Part shown: positions 36,360-44,178 of the stretch, in pieces
Position numbering within the stretch: position 1 is the stretch's first letter
How the letters are laid out: each line of letters opens with the position of its first letter
NCBI RefSeq assembly: GCF_025446935.1
Contig: NZ_JAOEGN010000010.1
Span: forward strand, 1-64,000
Length of the DNA stretch: 64,000 nucleotides
From: Paracholeplasma vituli
Lineage (GTDB): Bacteria > Bacillota_I > Bacilli_A > Acholeplasmatales > UBA5453
Reading direction: 5' to 3'
Program-made: the position numbers and the translations under genes
Notes under the pieces: model-generated
Databases searched by the model: none
The model's input: only the letters and a program-made list of their open reading frames with translations
Told to the model about the DNA's origin: nothing

Positions 36360-36383
36360 AAAATATTAATTTGGAGGTAGAAC

Positions 36384-37310
36384 ATGTCTAAAAACCCAAA
36401 AGTTCATTTTATACCACCTAAACCTCCAAAACGAGAGAAAAGAGTAGGTATTTACTGCCGGGTCAGTAGTAATAGTTTTGAACAATTGAAAAGCCTTACT
36501 GCTCAAGTATCTGCCCTTACAAGGGTAACTGCGGCCACGCCTCAATGGTTACTTGTTGATGTTTATATGGATATTGCCTCCGGGAAAACCGGTTCTTCTC
36601 GCAAAGAGTTCTCTCGTATGCTTGAAGATTGCAACTCCCATAATCTAGATATAATACTCACTAAGAGTATTAGCCGATTTGGTAGAGATACAGTGGATAC
36701 ACTTGAAGCATTAAATCAACTAAAAACGTTAGGAGTTCGTGTAATATTTGAGCAAGAAGATCTAGATACTGCAAATACAGATAGTGACCTTATGATATCT
36801 ATCATCGAAGCTATTGCACAGGCGGAAAATGAATCTAGAAGTGATAATATAAAATGGGGTATTAAACAAAGAGCGGCACAAGGCACTTCAAAGCTGTATA
36901 ACCGTAAATGTTATGGCTATAAAAATGATGTTGATGGCAGTCTTATTATAGATGATGAAGAGGCTAAAAATGTACAGCTAATATTTGATTTTTACCTTCA
37001 AGGCAAAAGTATTATAGGAATAATTGAAGAGTTAGAAAGGCTTGGTATTAAATCCCCAACTGGAAAAGATAAGTGGAGTAAAAGGACAATTGATGTAATG
37101 TTAAGTAATGAAAAATATATAGGAATAGTTCGACTATTAAATTCAGGGAAGTACGAAGCTCATTATATTTCTGAAGATAATAATCCTTCTATTATAAGTG
37201 ATGAACAGTTTAAGGCAGTACAGATTGAGAAGGCAAATAGAAGTAATGTTATAAAGGGTGAAGATGGCAACCAGAGAAAAAATAAAAAGTACAGTTCTAA
37301 GAGAAAATAG
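36384..37310 (+). CDS. Serine site-specific recombinase, short form
   Basis: The N-terminal 150 residues form a resolvase domain with catalytic Ser28 in YCRVSS, and conserved arginines including SRFGRD. A recombinase domain follows (about 170-285, RKCYGYKNDVDG and KYIGIVRLLNSGKYE). The protein is 308 residues. Most large serine integrases have 450-550, with a zinc ribbon and coiled coil that are missing here. It ends in a basic tail (RKNKKYSSKRK), so it may be a naturally short member or a truncated integrase. It stands at the boundary of the metal-resistance island and could have mediated its insertion. The ATG follows GGAGG. Confidence 0.85.
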   Translation: MSKNPKVHFIPPKPPKREKRVGIYCRVSSNSFEQLKSLTAQVSALTRVTAATPQWLLVDVYMDIASGKTGSSRKEFSRMLEDCNSHNLDIILTKSISRFGRDTVDTLEALNQLKTLGVRVIFEQEDLDTANTDSDLMISIIEAIAQAENESRSDNIKWGIKQRAAQGTSKLYNRKCYGYKNDVDGSLIIDDEEAKNVQLIFDFYLQGKSIIGIIEELERLGIKSPTGKDKWSKRTIDVMLSNEKYIGIVRLLNSGKYEAHYISEDNNPSIISDEQFKAVQIEKANRSNVIKGEDGNQRKNKKYSSKRK

Positions 37311-37339
37311 CAAATTTGTATTTATGGAGGTTACTTGGA

Positions 37340-38206
37340 TTGAAAAAAATGAAAAATAATAATAAGTCAAAAAGAATCATCATAATTACAATTCTAATCT
37401 TATTGGCTGTTTTTGGAGGTATAACCGTCTGGGGTAATCTTACAGTAGGCACCACTCGTTATAAGATAACTTTGGAGCGTTTGCCAGTTGCATTTGAAGG
37501 ATATAAGATTGCACAGATTGCAGATTTGCATAATTCAGAATTTGGAGAGGATAATTCGAAAACAATTAAAATCTTGAAAGAGGAGAATCCTGATATCATT
37601 GTTATTACTGGTGATCTGGTAGATTCAAATCACATGGACATAGACATTGCAATAAAGTTTATTCAACAGGCGGTAAAAATTTCTCCGTGCTATTATGTGA
37701 CAGGCAACCATGAGGCATGGATTGGAGATATCTACTATGAACTGGAAGAACAATTGCTCGACGCAGGTGTCACTGTATTACGTGATGAGGTGATTACAAT
37801 ATCGAATGATAAAGACAGCATTCAACTGATTGGTTTGGACGATCCTGATTTTTCAGATCAGGCTCCTTACCTTCAAGAGAGCATGCTAGAGGCTAAACTT
37901 TACAATATGAATTTAAAAGATGGGTTCAAGATTTTATTGTCGCACAGACCAGAATTCTTTGGAGTATATGTAAAAAATGACATTGATTTAGTTCTCAGTG
38001 GTCATGCACATGGCGGGCAGTTCAGAATTCCTTTTATAGGGGGCGTTATTGCTCCAAATCAGGGGTTTTTCCCAAAATATGATGCAGGAGAATATCATGA
38101 AGCCAATACTACGATGATTGTCAGTCGTGGTATTGGAAACAGCATAATTCCCGTAAGAATTAATAACAGGCCAGAAGTGGTTATTGTCCAATTATATTCT
38201 CAATGA
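37340..38206 (+). CDS. Membrane-anchored metallophosphoesterase (YkuE/YaeI-like)
   Basis: This protein of about 288 residues has an N-terminal membrane helix and the calcineurin-type metal-binding motifs in order: IADLHNSEFG, ITGDLVDSN, VTGNHEAW and LSGHAHGGQFRIP. Relatives act on phosphate esters of lipids or cell-surface compounds, outside the membrane. The start is TTG at 37340, eight bases after GGAGGT; the ATG three codons later is an alternative. It ends in TGA. The neighbouring recombinase suggests it was carried in with the island. Confidence 0.85.
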   Translation: MKKMKNNNKSKRIIIITILILLAVFGGITVWGNLTVGTTRYKITLERLPVAFEGYKIAQIADLHNSEFGEDNSKTIKILKEENPDIIVITGDLVDSNHMDIDIAIKFIQQAVKISPCYYVTGNHEAWIGDIYYELEEQLLDAGVTVLRDEVITISNDKDSIQLIGLDDPDFSDQAPYLQESMLEAKLYNMNLKDGFKILLSHRPEFFGVYVKNDIDLVLSGHAHGGQFRIPFIGGVIAPNQGFFPKYDAGEYHEANTTMIVSRGIGNSIIPVRINNRPEVVIVQLYSQ

Positions 38207-38367
38207 TAAAACCTAGCTTACAGGGTATTTTGAAGCATAAAAACAAAATAGCCTACTTTCTTAAAGCTAAGCACAGATGACATAGAAAAGAAAAACGACG
38301 AGTAAACATTGATAAATAAAGATATCTTACGATTTATTGACTTATTCCATAAATAGTCTAAGTATTT

Positions 38368-38524
38368 CACGTTGAGTCTATCGTATTGCTTTCTTTAAAA
38401 ACGGCTTAACAAAACCATTCATATAATAATAGAAGAAGTATCTAACCTCTTAAATCAGGGTTAAATACTTCTTTTTTACTTTTTGCCCAATGTGGAAACA
38501 TATCGAAATCAATGTGGAAACATC
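38368..38524. repeat. Dispersed structured repeat, copy 1 (right part), with terminator
   Basis: This segment matches 54651-54807 along its whole length at roughly three bases in four by eye. It contains a strong terminator-like hairpin (about 38434-38477, AGAAGTAT.../...ATACTTCT followed by Ts) and ends with two direct copies of AATGTGGAAACAT. The left half found in copies 2-4 is not recognisable here. Confidence 0.75.
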
Positions 38525-38541
38525 TAAAGAAGTTGTTTTTA

Positions 38542-38600
38542 TTGACTCCGTAGTTTATTGTGATACAATATATCTATATGAATGAGCGCTCATATAGATA
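38542..38600 (+). promoter_or_regulatory. Promoter and ArsR/CadC-type operator of the first cad operon
   Basis: TTGACT (38542-38547) and TACAAT (38564-38569) are 16 bases apart. Directly downstream is a perfect inverted repeat, TATCTATATGA-N8-TCATATAGATA (38571-38600), at the transcript start. This is where ArsR/SmtB-family repressors bind. Confidence 0.8.
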
Positions 38601-38610
38601 GGAGATTAGT

Positions 38611-38976
38611 ATGGATCAAAAAGATATAATAGAGTTTTGTGAATGTAATGTTCTTCACCCTGAAAAAATAGAAATAGCCCATAAAAACTTACTAGATAAT
38701 GAATCTATTTCACTGCTAACTTTGTTCTTCAAAACATTTAGCGATCCCACAAGAATGAAAATCATATTGGCATTAAAAGAAACCGAGTTGTGTGTATGCG
38801 ATCTGTCTGCTGTGATTAGTGTCAGTCAATCCGCTGTCTCACATCAATTGAAAACCTTAAGAGAGAATCGTTTGGTTAAATACCGAAAAGAGGGAAATGT
38901 TGTTTATTACTCGCTTGACGATGACCACGTCCACGTGTTAATAACTCAAGCAATGAATCATCTAAAACATAAGTAG
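38611..38976 (+). CDS. cadC: ArsR/SmtB family metal-sensing repressor, CadC-like
   Basis: This 121-residue winged-helix repressor has the CadC ligand set: N-terminal FCECN (Cys10, Cys12) and the ELCVCDL motif in the recognition region (Cys61, Cys63), which together bind Cd(II), Pb(II) or Zn(II). The DNA-binding helix is SQSAVSHQLKTLRENRLV. The C-terminal DDDHVHV...HLKHK resembles the second zinc site of the family at the dimer interface. Metal binding should release the operator at 38571-38600. The cadA gene follows 14 bases downstream. Confidence 0.9.
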   Translation: MDQKDIIEFCECNVLHPEKIEIAHKNLLDNESISLLTLFFKTFSDPTRMKIILALKETELCVCDLSAVISVSQSAVSHQLKTLRENRLVKYRKEGNVVYYSLDDDHVHVLITQAMNHLKHK

Positions 38977-38990
38977 AATGGAGAAAAAAC

Positions 38991-41330
38991 ATGAAAGAGA
39001 TTAAATATAGTTTATCAGAAATTAGCTGTGCGAGTTGTGCAGATAAGATTGAACAAAAGATAAAGAAGTTAAACGGAGTTGAGGAAGGTTATTTAAACTT
39101 TGTTACAAAAGAAATCAAGGTACAAGTTGCGGATTCAACTGATACTGCAAGACTATTTGACACGATTAAAAAAATTGTGAAAGATGAAGAGGGTGATGTC
39201 GAGGTATGTGAACTAACCCCAAATGTCATTTATGCAATAGATGGTTTAGACTGTGCAAATTGTGCGGCTAAGATTGAAGAAAAATTAAACAAAACCGAAG
39301 GAATTTTAGGTGCCAACATTGATTTTCTAGCAAAAAAACTGACACTTCAATTCAAAAATTCGCTAGATCAAAAACGTATAGAAGAAAAGGTTCAAAAAAT
39401 TATTGATAAAATTGAGCCTGGCGTAACGATAGCACAATCAAATGTGAAGAATGAAGATCACGTGGATGAAGAATCATCAATGACGAAAGATTTAATCATC
39501 TTCGGTATAGGTATCTTACTATTTATTGGAGGATTATTGATTGCTGAAGGAACGGTTTTTCGTTATGTATTACTTATACTAAGTTATTTCATCATCGGTG
39601 GAGAAGTTGTACTGAAGGCAGTCAATAACATATATCGAGGTAAGGTGTTCGATGAAAACTTCTTAATGACGATAGCAACTATGGGTGCATTTGCTATTGG
39701 AGAGCATCCTGAAGCAGTTGCAGTTATGATTTTTTATAAGGTCGGTGAATTTTTCCAAGACGTAGCAGTCAATCGATCCAGAAGATCCATAAAAAAATTG
39801 ATGTCAATCAGACCTGATGTTGCAACGATTAAAAAAGGCAACACTTCTGTGGAAATGCGTGTTGAAGACGTTCAAACTGGAGAGATAATGATCATTAAAC
39901 CAGGCGAAAGAATTCCGCTTGATGGTGAAGTGTTGTCAGGAGCTTCCACAATTGACACAAAAATTCTAACAGGAGAATCTGTGCCTGTAAATGTTACAAA
40001 AGGTGAGATGGTACTCTCTGGTTGTATTAATATCAATGGTTTATTGACCGTTAAAGTTACCAAACTCGCAAGCGAATCAACTGTTTCTAAGGTACTTGAA
40101 TTGGTCGAAAATGCAACCAGCAAAAAAGCACCAACCGAGAATTTTATCACTAAATTTGCACGAGTATATACTCCAATTGTCACTTCGTTGGCTGTTTTGA
40201 TTGCGGTAATACCACCACTCGTTATACAAGGTGCAACTTTTGAGGAATGGATCTACAGAGCACTTATATTCTTAGTTATTTCGTGTCCATGTGCACTCGT
40301 TGTATCGATTCCGCTTGGTTTCTTTGGTGGTATTGGAGCTGCATCAAGAAATGGTATCTTAGTTAAAGGTGGAAACTACCTAGAAGCATTAAATAACATT
40401 GAGATTGCAGTTTTTGATAAGACTGGCACATTGACTGAAGGAACGTTTACGGTGACTGAAATTAATACAGCAAATGGTGCAACACAAGAAGAGTTACTTG
40501 AAAAAGCAGCTTATGTGGAAAGTTTTTCTAATCATCCTATCGCTGTCTCAGTCGTCAATAAATACAATAAACAAATTGATCAAAGTTTAATAACTGATGT
40601 TGAAGAAATATCTGGACACGGTGTGAAAGCAACCTATCAAAATGACATCATTGCAATAGGGAATGCTAGGTTGATGAAAAGAGAAGGTATTGAATTCAAG
40701 GAATCTGTTGCCTTGGGTTCAATTATATACATCGCTATCAATGGGAAATATGTTGGAAATATTGTTGTCTCAGATCAGATAAAGAAAGACTCAAAAGCAG
40801 CTATCAAAATGTTGAAATCATTAGGCATTAAAAAAACTGTCATGCTAACTGGTGATAAGAAATTAGTTGCTGATACAGTTGGAAAAGAGCTAGATATCGA
40901 TGAAATTCATAGCGAATTGTTGCCTGAAGATAAACTCAACATTGTAGAGGAGTTATTACTCCAAAAATCGAGCAAGGGAAAACTATTCTTTGTAGGTGAT
41001 GGTATCAACGATACACCAGTATTAGCGAGAGCTGATATCGGTATAGCTATGGGTGGACTCGGTGCCGATGCAGCCATCGATGTAGCTGATGTCGTGATAA
41101 TGAATGATGAACCTTCAAAGATAGGTACTGCGGTCTTTGTGGCAAAGAGAACCAGAAAGATTGTTTGGCAAAATATATACTTCGCACTAGGAGTCAAATT
41201 CCTGTTTCTAGCCTTAGGAGCTATCGGAATCGCAACTATGTGGGAAGCCGTGATTGCTGATGTCGGGGTGTCTTTATTAGCAGTTCTGAACGCAATGAGA
41301 GTACTCAAATATGATTACAAAAATAAATAG
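38991..41330 (+). CDS. cadA: Cd/Zn/Pb-exporting P1B-2 ATPase
   Basis: This 779-residue metal pump exports soft divalent cations with ATP. It has two N-terminal HMA domains (CASC at 13-16, CANC at 88-91), a membrane CPC motif at 432-434 (ISCPCALV), phosphorylated Asp476 in DKTGTLTEG, SNHPIA in the nucleotide-binding domain, and GDGINDTPVLARADIGIAMG. The C-terminal VGVSLLAVLNAMRVLK is typical of the Zn/Cd group. It is the intact partner of the repressor just upstream and a paralogue of the broken gene at 43057/47236. Confidence 0.94.
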   Translation: MKEIKYSLSEISCASCADKIEQKIKKLNGVEEGYLNFVTKEIKVQVADSTDTARLFDTIKKIVKDEEGDVEVCELTPNVIYAIDGLDCANCAAKIEEKLNKTEGILGANIDFLAKKLTLQFKNSLDQKRIEEKVQKIIDKIEPGVTIAQSNVKNEDHVDEESSMTKDLIIFGIGILLFIGGLLIAEGTVFRYVLLILSYFIIGGEVVLKAVNNIYRGKVFDENFLMTIATMGAFAIGEHPEAVAVMIFYKVGEFFQDVAVNRSRRSIKKLMSIRPDVATIKKGNTSVEMRVEDVQTGEIMIIKPGERIPLDGEVLSGASTIDTKILTGESVPVNVTKGEMVLSGCININGLLTVKVTKLASESTVSKVLELVENATSKKAPTENFITKFARVYTPIVTSLAVLIAVIPPLVIQGATFEEWIYRALIFLVISCPCALVVSIPLGFFGGIGAASRNGILVKGGNYLEALNNIEIAVFDKTGTLTEGTFTVTEINTANGATQEELLEKAAYVESFSNHPIAVSVVNKYNKQIDQSLITDVEEISGHGVKATYQNDIIAIGNARLMKREGIEFKESVALGSIIYIAINGKYVGNIVVSDQIKKDSKAAIKMLKSLGIKKTVMLTGDKKLVADTVGKELDIDEIHSELLPEDKLNIVEELLLQKSSKGKLFFVGDGINDTPVLARADIGIAMGGLGADAAIDVADVVIMNDEPSKIGTAVFVAKRTRKIVWQNIYFALGVKFLFLALGAIGIATMWEAVIADVGVSLLAVLNAMRVLKYDYKNK

Positions 41331-41933
41331 TTGATTTGATTCGAATGTGTTAAGGGATTGTGTTCATATTGGTTATGATAATCTTAGTCTCTTCAAATAA
41401 AAACAATTTCAACTAGTTGTAATCTAAGGTAGCATAATTGTATTTAAGTAGATAGATCAAACCAGAAGTTAAAATTAAGGGGGAAGAAAATGTTATATAT
41501 ATTGAAATGGTAACATAAAAATCATGAATCGGTAAGTAAAAACTACCAAATATCACATAAAAATGCCCTATTAAGGGCATTTTTTAATAATATGAGTCTA
41601 TCAAGAGAGCTTAGCAGTTTTTGAGATAGACTTTTTCTTTGCGCAAAATTGAAATTAAAATTTAAGGTAACACGGAGTTGAACTTCAAGTGAAAATTATG
41701 TAATGTATTATCATGCAGGATAGATTTAATTTATATTAGGATGGAAATATAACTTAATGGATGTATTGTAGACTGAATGGAGACATTTATTCATGGTATA
41801 ATGATTTAAATTAAGAGATTAAATGTTTGGATGAATAATATTTAAATTGAGTCAATAGAAGTGTTATTGTCCACTAAAATCTCTACCAACAATATAACAG
41901 CTATTTCATAACATATATATAAGAAAGTTTAAG
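41331..41933. other. Long intergenic region after cadA
   Basis: About 600 AT-rich bases without a supported gene. The one clear element is a terminator hairpin at 41560-41587 (AAAATGCCCT/AGGGCATTTT plus Ts). A TATAAT at 41797-41802 has no well-placed -35 box. Confidence 0.5.
41560..41587 (+). terminator. Terminator-like hairpin
   Basis: AAATGCCCT/AGGGCATTT with a 3-base loop and a T run. It lies 230 bases past the cadA stop, and no gene lies directly before it, so it may belong to a lost gene. Confidence 0.75.
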
Positions 41934-42428
41934 ATGATGTATATGAGTGTAACCAAAAAAATTGTCATTATTCTTGGTAGTTTTTTAGTCATAGGTGGTT
42001 TAATAATTGCAGGATTACTATATTTTAATTCCGCTTCATATAAAGTATCACAATTAGAAAATAAGTGGAATATTAATTTACCTAATGGTATTAAACTGGA
42101 ATATGATTCAAAAAAAGTTCATATTGATGGCAGCATTCACTATTATGTTTTTACAACAACTAGTGAACTTACAGAAACAATGTTTAGAATAGGGGATGAT
42201 ATTAGCAAAGATGATTTTGAAACTTCATTTATTAGTGCAATGGAAGGTCTTGGCATTTCATCTGGGAAAATTAATATTCCTTCTGAATTTTATCCGGATC
42301 TTAATGAAAATTATAAATTTATACTATTAAATAGCGTCGGTGGAGGTGGTAATAGACATAAATACTTCTATTTAGTATATCTTCCCGAAACTAAAAGAAT
42401 TTTTATATGTAACCAAGTTTCTCAGTAA
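41934..42428 (+). CDS. Hypothetical protein with one N-terminal membrane helix
   Basis: This 164-residue protein has a basic start, one hydrophobic segment (about residues 9-30) and an outer domain of about 130 residues with mixed strand and helix. No motif is recognised. It ends in a compact beta-rich part (GNRHKYFYLVYLPETKRIFIC). The ribosome binding site is weak; the ATG at 41943 is an alternative start. It stands alone between a long gap and its own terminator and lies between two cad modules. Confidence 0.55.
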   Translation: MMYMSVTKKIVIILGSFLVIGGLIIAGLLYFNSASYKVSQLENKWNINLPNGIKLEYDSKKVHIDGSIHYYVFTTTSELTETMFRIGDDISKDDFETSFISAMEGLGISSGKINIPSEFYPDLNENYKFILLNSVGGGGNRHKYFYLVYLPETKRIFICNQVSQ

Positions 42429-42453
42429 CAAAAAAATCTATTAAATAAAAGGT

Positions 42454-42492
42454 AACATCTATTCAAGAGATAAACTGAATAGATGTTTTTTT
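42454..42492 (+). terminator. Terminator after the hypothetical gene
   Basis: AACATCTATTCA/TGAATAGATGTT is a perfect 12-base stem with a 10-base loop, followed by Ts. Confidence 0.92.
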
Positions 42493-42606
42493 ATTGTAGA
42501 AAGGAACACTTTCTTTACTTTACAAAAATAGTGTCACCCTACTGAGACCATTCATGAATTTTTGTGGTACATAGCTATTTTTACTAACTTAAAATGAAAA
42601 AAACAG

Positions 42607-42658
42607 TTGACAGTAATTTTAAAGAGAAGTATAATGAATGTATGAACATATGTTTATA
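42607..42658 (+). promoter_or_regulatory. Promoter and ArsR-type operator of the second cad operon
   Basis: TTGACA (42607-42612) and TATAAT (42630-42635) are exactly 17 bases apart. The near-perfect palindrome TATGAACATATGTTTATA (42641-42658) follows at the transcript start. Confidence 0.85.
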
Positions 42659-42678
42659 TGAGAGTGTGAGGTAATAAT

Positions 42679-43041
42679 ATGAAAAATTTAGAAATGGATG
42701 TATGTGCTTCAAATATTATACATCCTGAAGCGGTAAACAAAGCAAAAGAGAGTTTACCAAGTGATGATCTCATATTTAATTTAGCAGATTTTTTCAAGAC
42801 CTTCGGTGATTCAACACGTATTAAAATTATATGTGCATTAATGGAAACCGAGTTATGCGTTTATGATTTAGCAAATGTAATTAATACATCTCAATCTGCA
42901 GTATCACATCAATTAAGAGTATTAAGACAATCTAGGTTAGTAAAGTACAGAAAAGATGGTAAAACAGTTTATTATTCATTGGATGATGATCATATTAAGT
43001 TAGTTATAAGCCAAGGACTAGATCACCTTTTACATAAATAG
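42679..43041 (+). CDS. ArsR/SmtB family metal-sensing repressor, CadC-like paralogue
   Basis: This 120-residue protein is clearly related to the repressor at 38611. It keeps the HTH (SQSAVSHQLRVLRQSRLV) and the C-terminal DDDHIKLVISQGLDHLLHK. The metal motif is changed: ELCVYDL has Cys60 but Tyr62 in place of the second Cys, and the N-terminus has a single Cys9. Its thiolate site is therefore weaker or altered, and it may sense mainly through the C-terminal zinc site or a different metal. Its former target cadA2, starting 15 bases downstream, is broken. Confidence 0.88.
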   Translation: MKNLEMDVCASNIIHPEAVNKAKESLPSDDLIFNLADFFKTFGDSTRIKIICALMETELCVYDLANVINTSQSAVSHQLRVLRQSRLVKYRKDGKTVYYSLDDDHIKLVISQGLDHLLHK

Positions 43042-43056
43042 AAAAGAGTGCGAGAT

Positions 43057-43146
43057 ATGAAAGAATATAGAAATCATTTAAAAAACATAAGTTGCGCAAA
43101 TTGTGCAGATAAAATCGAAAGTAAGAGAAATACAGGAGTGAACTGA
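43057..43146 (+). pseudogene. N-terminal fragment of a second cadA (cadA2), cut by an IS3 end
   Basis: The ATG at 43057 opens a frame that begins like cadA: MKEYRNHLKNISCANCADKIESK, the start of an HMA domain with its CxxC. About 24 codons on, the IS3-type left end (TGAACTGACACC, from 43139) interrupts it and supplies a TGA stop. The matching C-terminal part lies at 47236-47971. About 510 central codons, by comparison with the intact cadA, are missing from both pieces. Confidence 0.85.
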
Positions 43147-43701
43147 CACCAAAAACCTGTACTTAATGTAAACTAAGATATCTGCAGGAGGCATCATATG
43201 AAAGATAAAAAGAAAAATAATAGACTATGGAGCGGAGAATTCAAATTAAAGGTCGTTTTAGACATCATTGAAAATGAACTCTCATACAGTCAAGCAGCGC
43301 GTAAATATGATATGTATTTAACATCAGGAAGTTTAAATGATACATTACCTGCTAGATGGGTATATCAGTATAGGCTTTATGGGAAAGAGCGTTTCTTTCA
43401 AACACCAAAAGATTATCGTAAGAATCCAATTAGAAAGTTCCATACACCATCAAAAGAGGTAGAACAAAATTTAGAACTCAAAGTCAAACATCTTGAAATG
43501 GAACTTGGATATACAAAAAAACTTATCGCCTTAGTCAAAAACAGGAACGAACAAACAAAGATACCGAGTAGTCAAGGAACTAAGGCGAAAATATGCATTA
43601 AAAGATCTACTTCTAATATCAGGACTTCCAAAGTGAAGTGTACCCTATCCAAGGGGTATTTACCTATACAATATAGGTTAATGAAACAACGAATGATATA
43701 A
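43139..43701 (+). mobile_element. IS3-family (IS150-like) element remnant: left end, orfA and start of orfB
   Basis: A left end beginning TGAACTGACACCAAAAACCTG is followed by orfA. The start of orfB is visible in the next frame at about 43565-43637 (RVVKELRRKYALKDLLLISGLPK) and then stops at a TGA. The catalytic DDE part of orfB is absent, so this copy cannot transpose alone. Related left ends occur at 46958, 47163 and 55604. Confidence 0.85.
43198..43701 (+). CDS. IS3-family transposase OrfA (helix-turn-helix subunit), altered C-terminus
   Basis: OrfA provides sequence-specific DNA binding for the IS3 transposase and is normally joined to OrfB by frameshifting. Residues 1-60 carry the HTH (WSGEFKLKVVLDIIENELSYSQAARKYDM) and residues 85-115 a leucine-zipper-like helix (EVEQNLELKVKHLEMELGYTKKL). 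From about residue 123 on, the frame reads the orfB start out of frame, so the C-terminal 45 residues are not meaningful protein. GGAGG precedes the ATG. It likely makes a binding-only protein at most. Confidence 0.8.
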   Translation: MKDKKKNNRLWSGEFKLKVVLDIIENELSYSQAARKYDMYLTSGSLNDTLPARWVYQYRLYGKERFFQTPKDYRKNPIRKFHTPSKEVEQNLELKVKHLEMELGYTKKLIALVKNRNEQTKIPSSQGTKAKICIKRSTSNIRTSKVKCTLSKGYLPIQYRLMKQRMI

Positions 43702-43760
43702 TAACTACAAAGAACATAAAGTACAAGAAAATGGTATCAGTTCAGAATCTAGTATTATAC

Positions 43761-43812
43761 TTGACAGAAATAATTCATTAGAATAAAATATGAATAGATG
43801 AACATATATTCA
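43761..43812 (+). promoter_or_regulatory. Promoter and ArsR-type operator of the P1B-4 module
   Basis: TTGACA (43761-43766) and TAAAAT (43784-43789) are 17 bases apart, followed by an imperfect palindrome ATGAACATATATTCA (43798-43812), part of TGAATA-N9-TATATTCA. It resembles the operator at 42641. Confidence 0.75.
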
Positions 43813-43845
43813 ACTGAAATGTAATGTTCTTAGGAGGTGAACAAG

Positions 43846-44178
43846 ATGTGCTCTGACGGCAGCATCAATTCTTTCGATTTTGATTCTGTAAACCAAGCCA
43901 GTCGATTGTTTAAAATTATGTCAAATTTAAACCGGATTCGAATTATTGCCTTACTGAATGAAAATGATATGACAGTAACTGATGTGAGCAAACAGCTGTC
44001 ACTTGAACAGAGTGCGGTATCACATCAACTAAGATTACTTAAAGACGCTAATATTGTTGCTTAAACAACACGAGGAAAAGAGCGAATTTATCGTCTTGCA
44101 GATTCACACATTTACACAATTTTTGAACAAGCATTACAGCATGTAAGGGAGGTAAAACTACATGAAAAACGAGCATAA
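43846..44178 (+). pseudogene. ArsR family repressor interrupted by an in-frame stop
   Basis: From the ATG at 43846 (behind GGAGG) the frame encodes a normal ArsR HTH (LSLEQSAVSHQLRLLKDANIV) and stops at TAA 44062-44064. The same frame continues afterwards with typical ArsR sequence, GKERIYRLADSHIYTIFEQALQHVRE, to a second stop at 44176-44178. A single-base change from a sense codon to TAA would explain this. The truncated product of 72 residues keeps the recognition helix but loses the wing and the dimer helix. The ATPase that follows may therefore be poorly repressed. It lacks the CadC ELCxCDL motif, having MTVTDVS there. Confidence 0.82.

Noticed and set aside
43198-43701. A functional IS3 transposase
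   Set aside because: orfB ends after about 25 codons and the DDE catalytic region is not found nearby.
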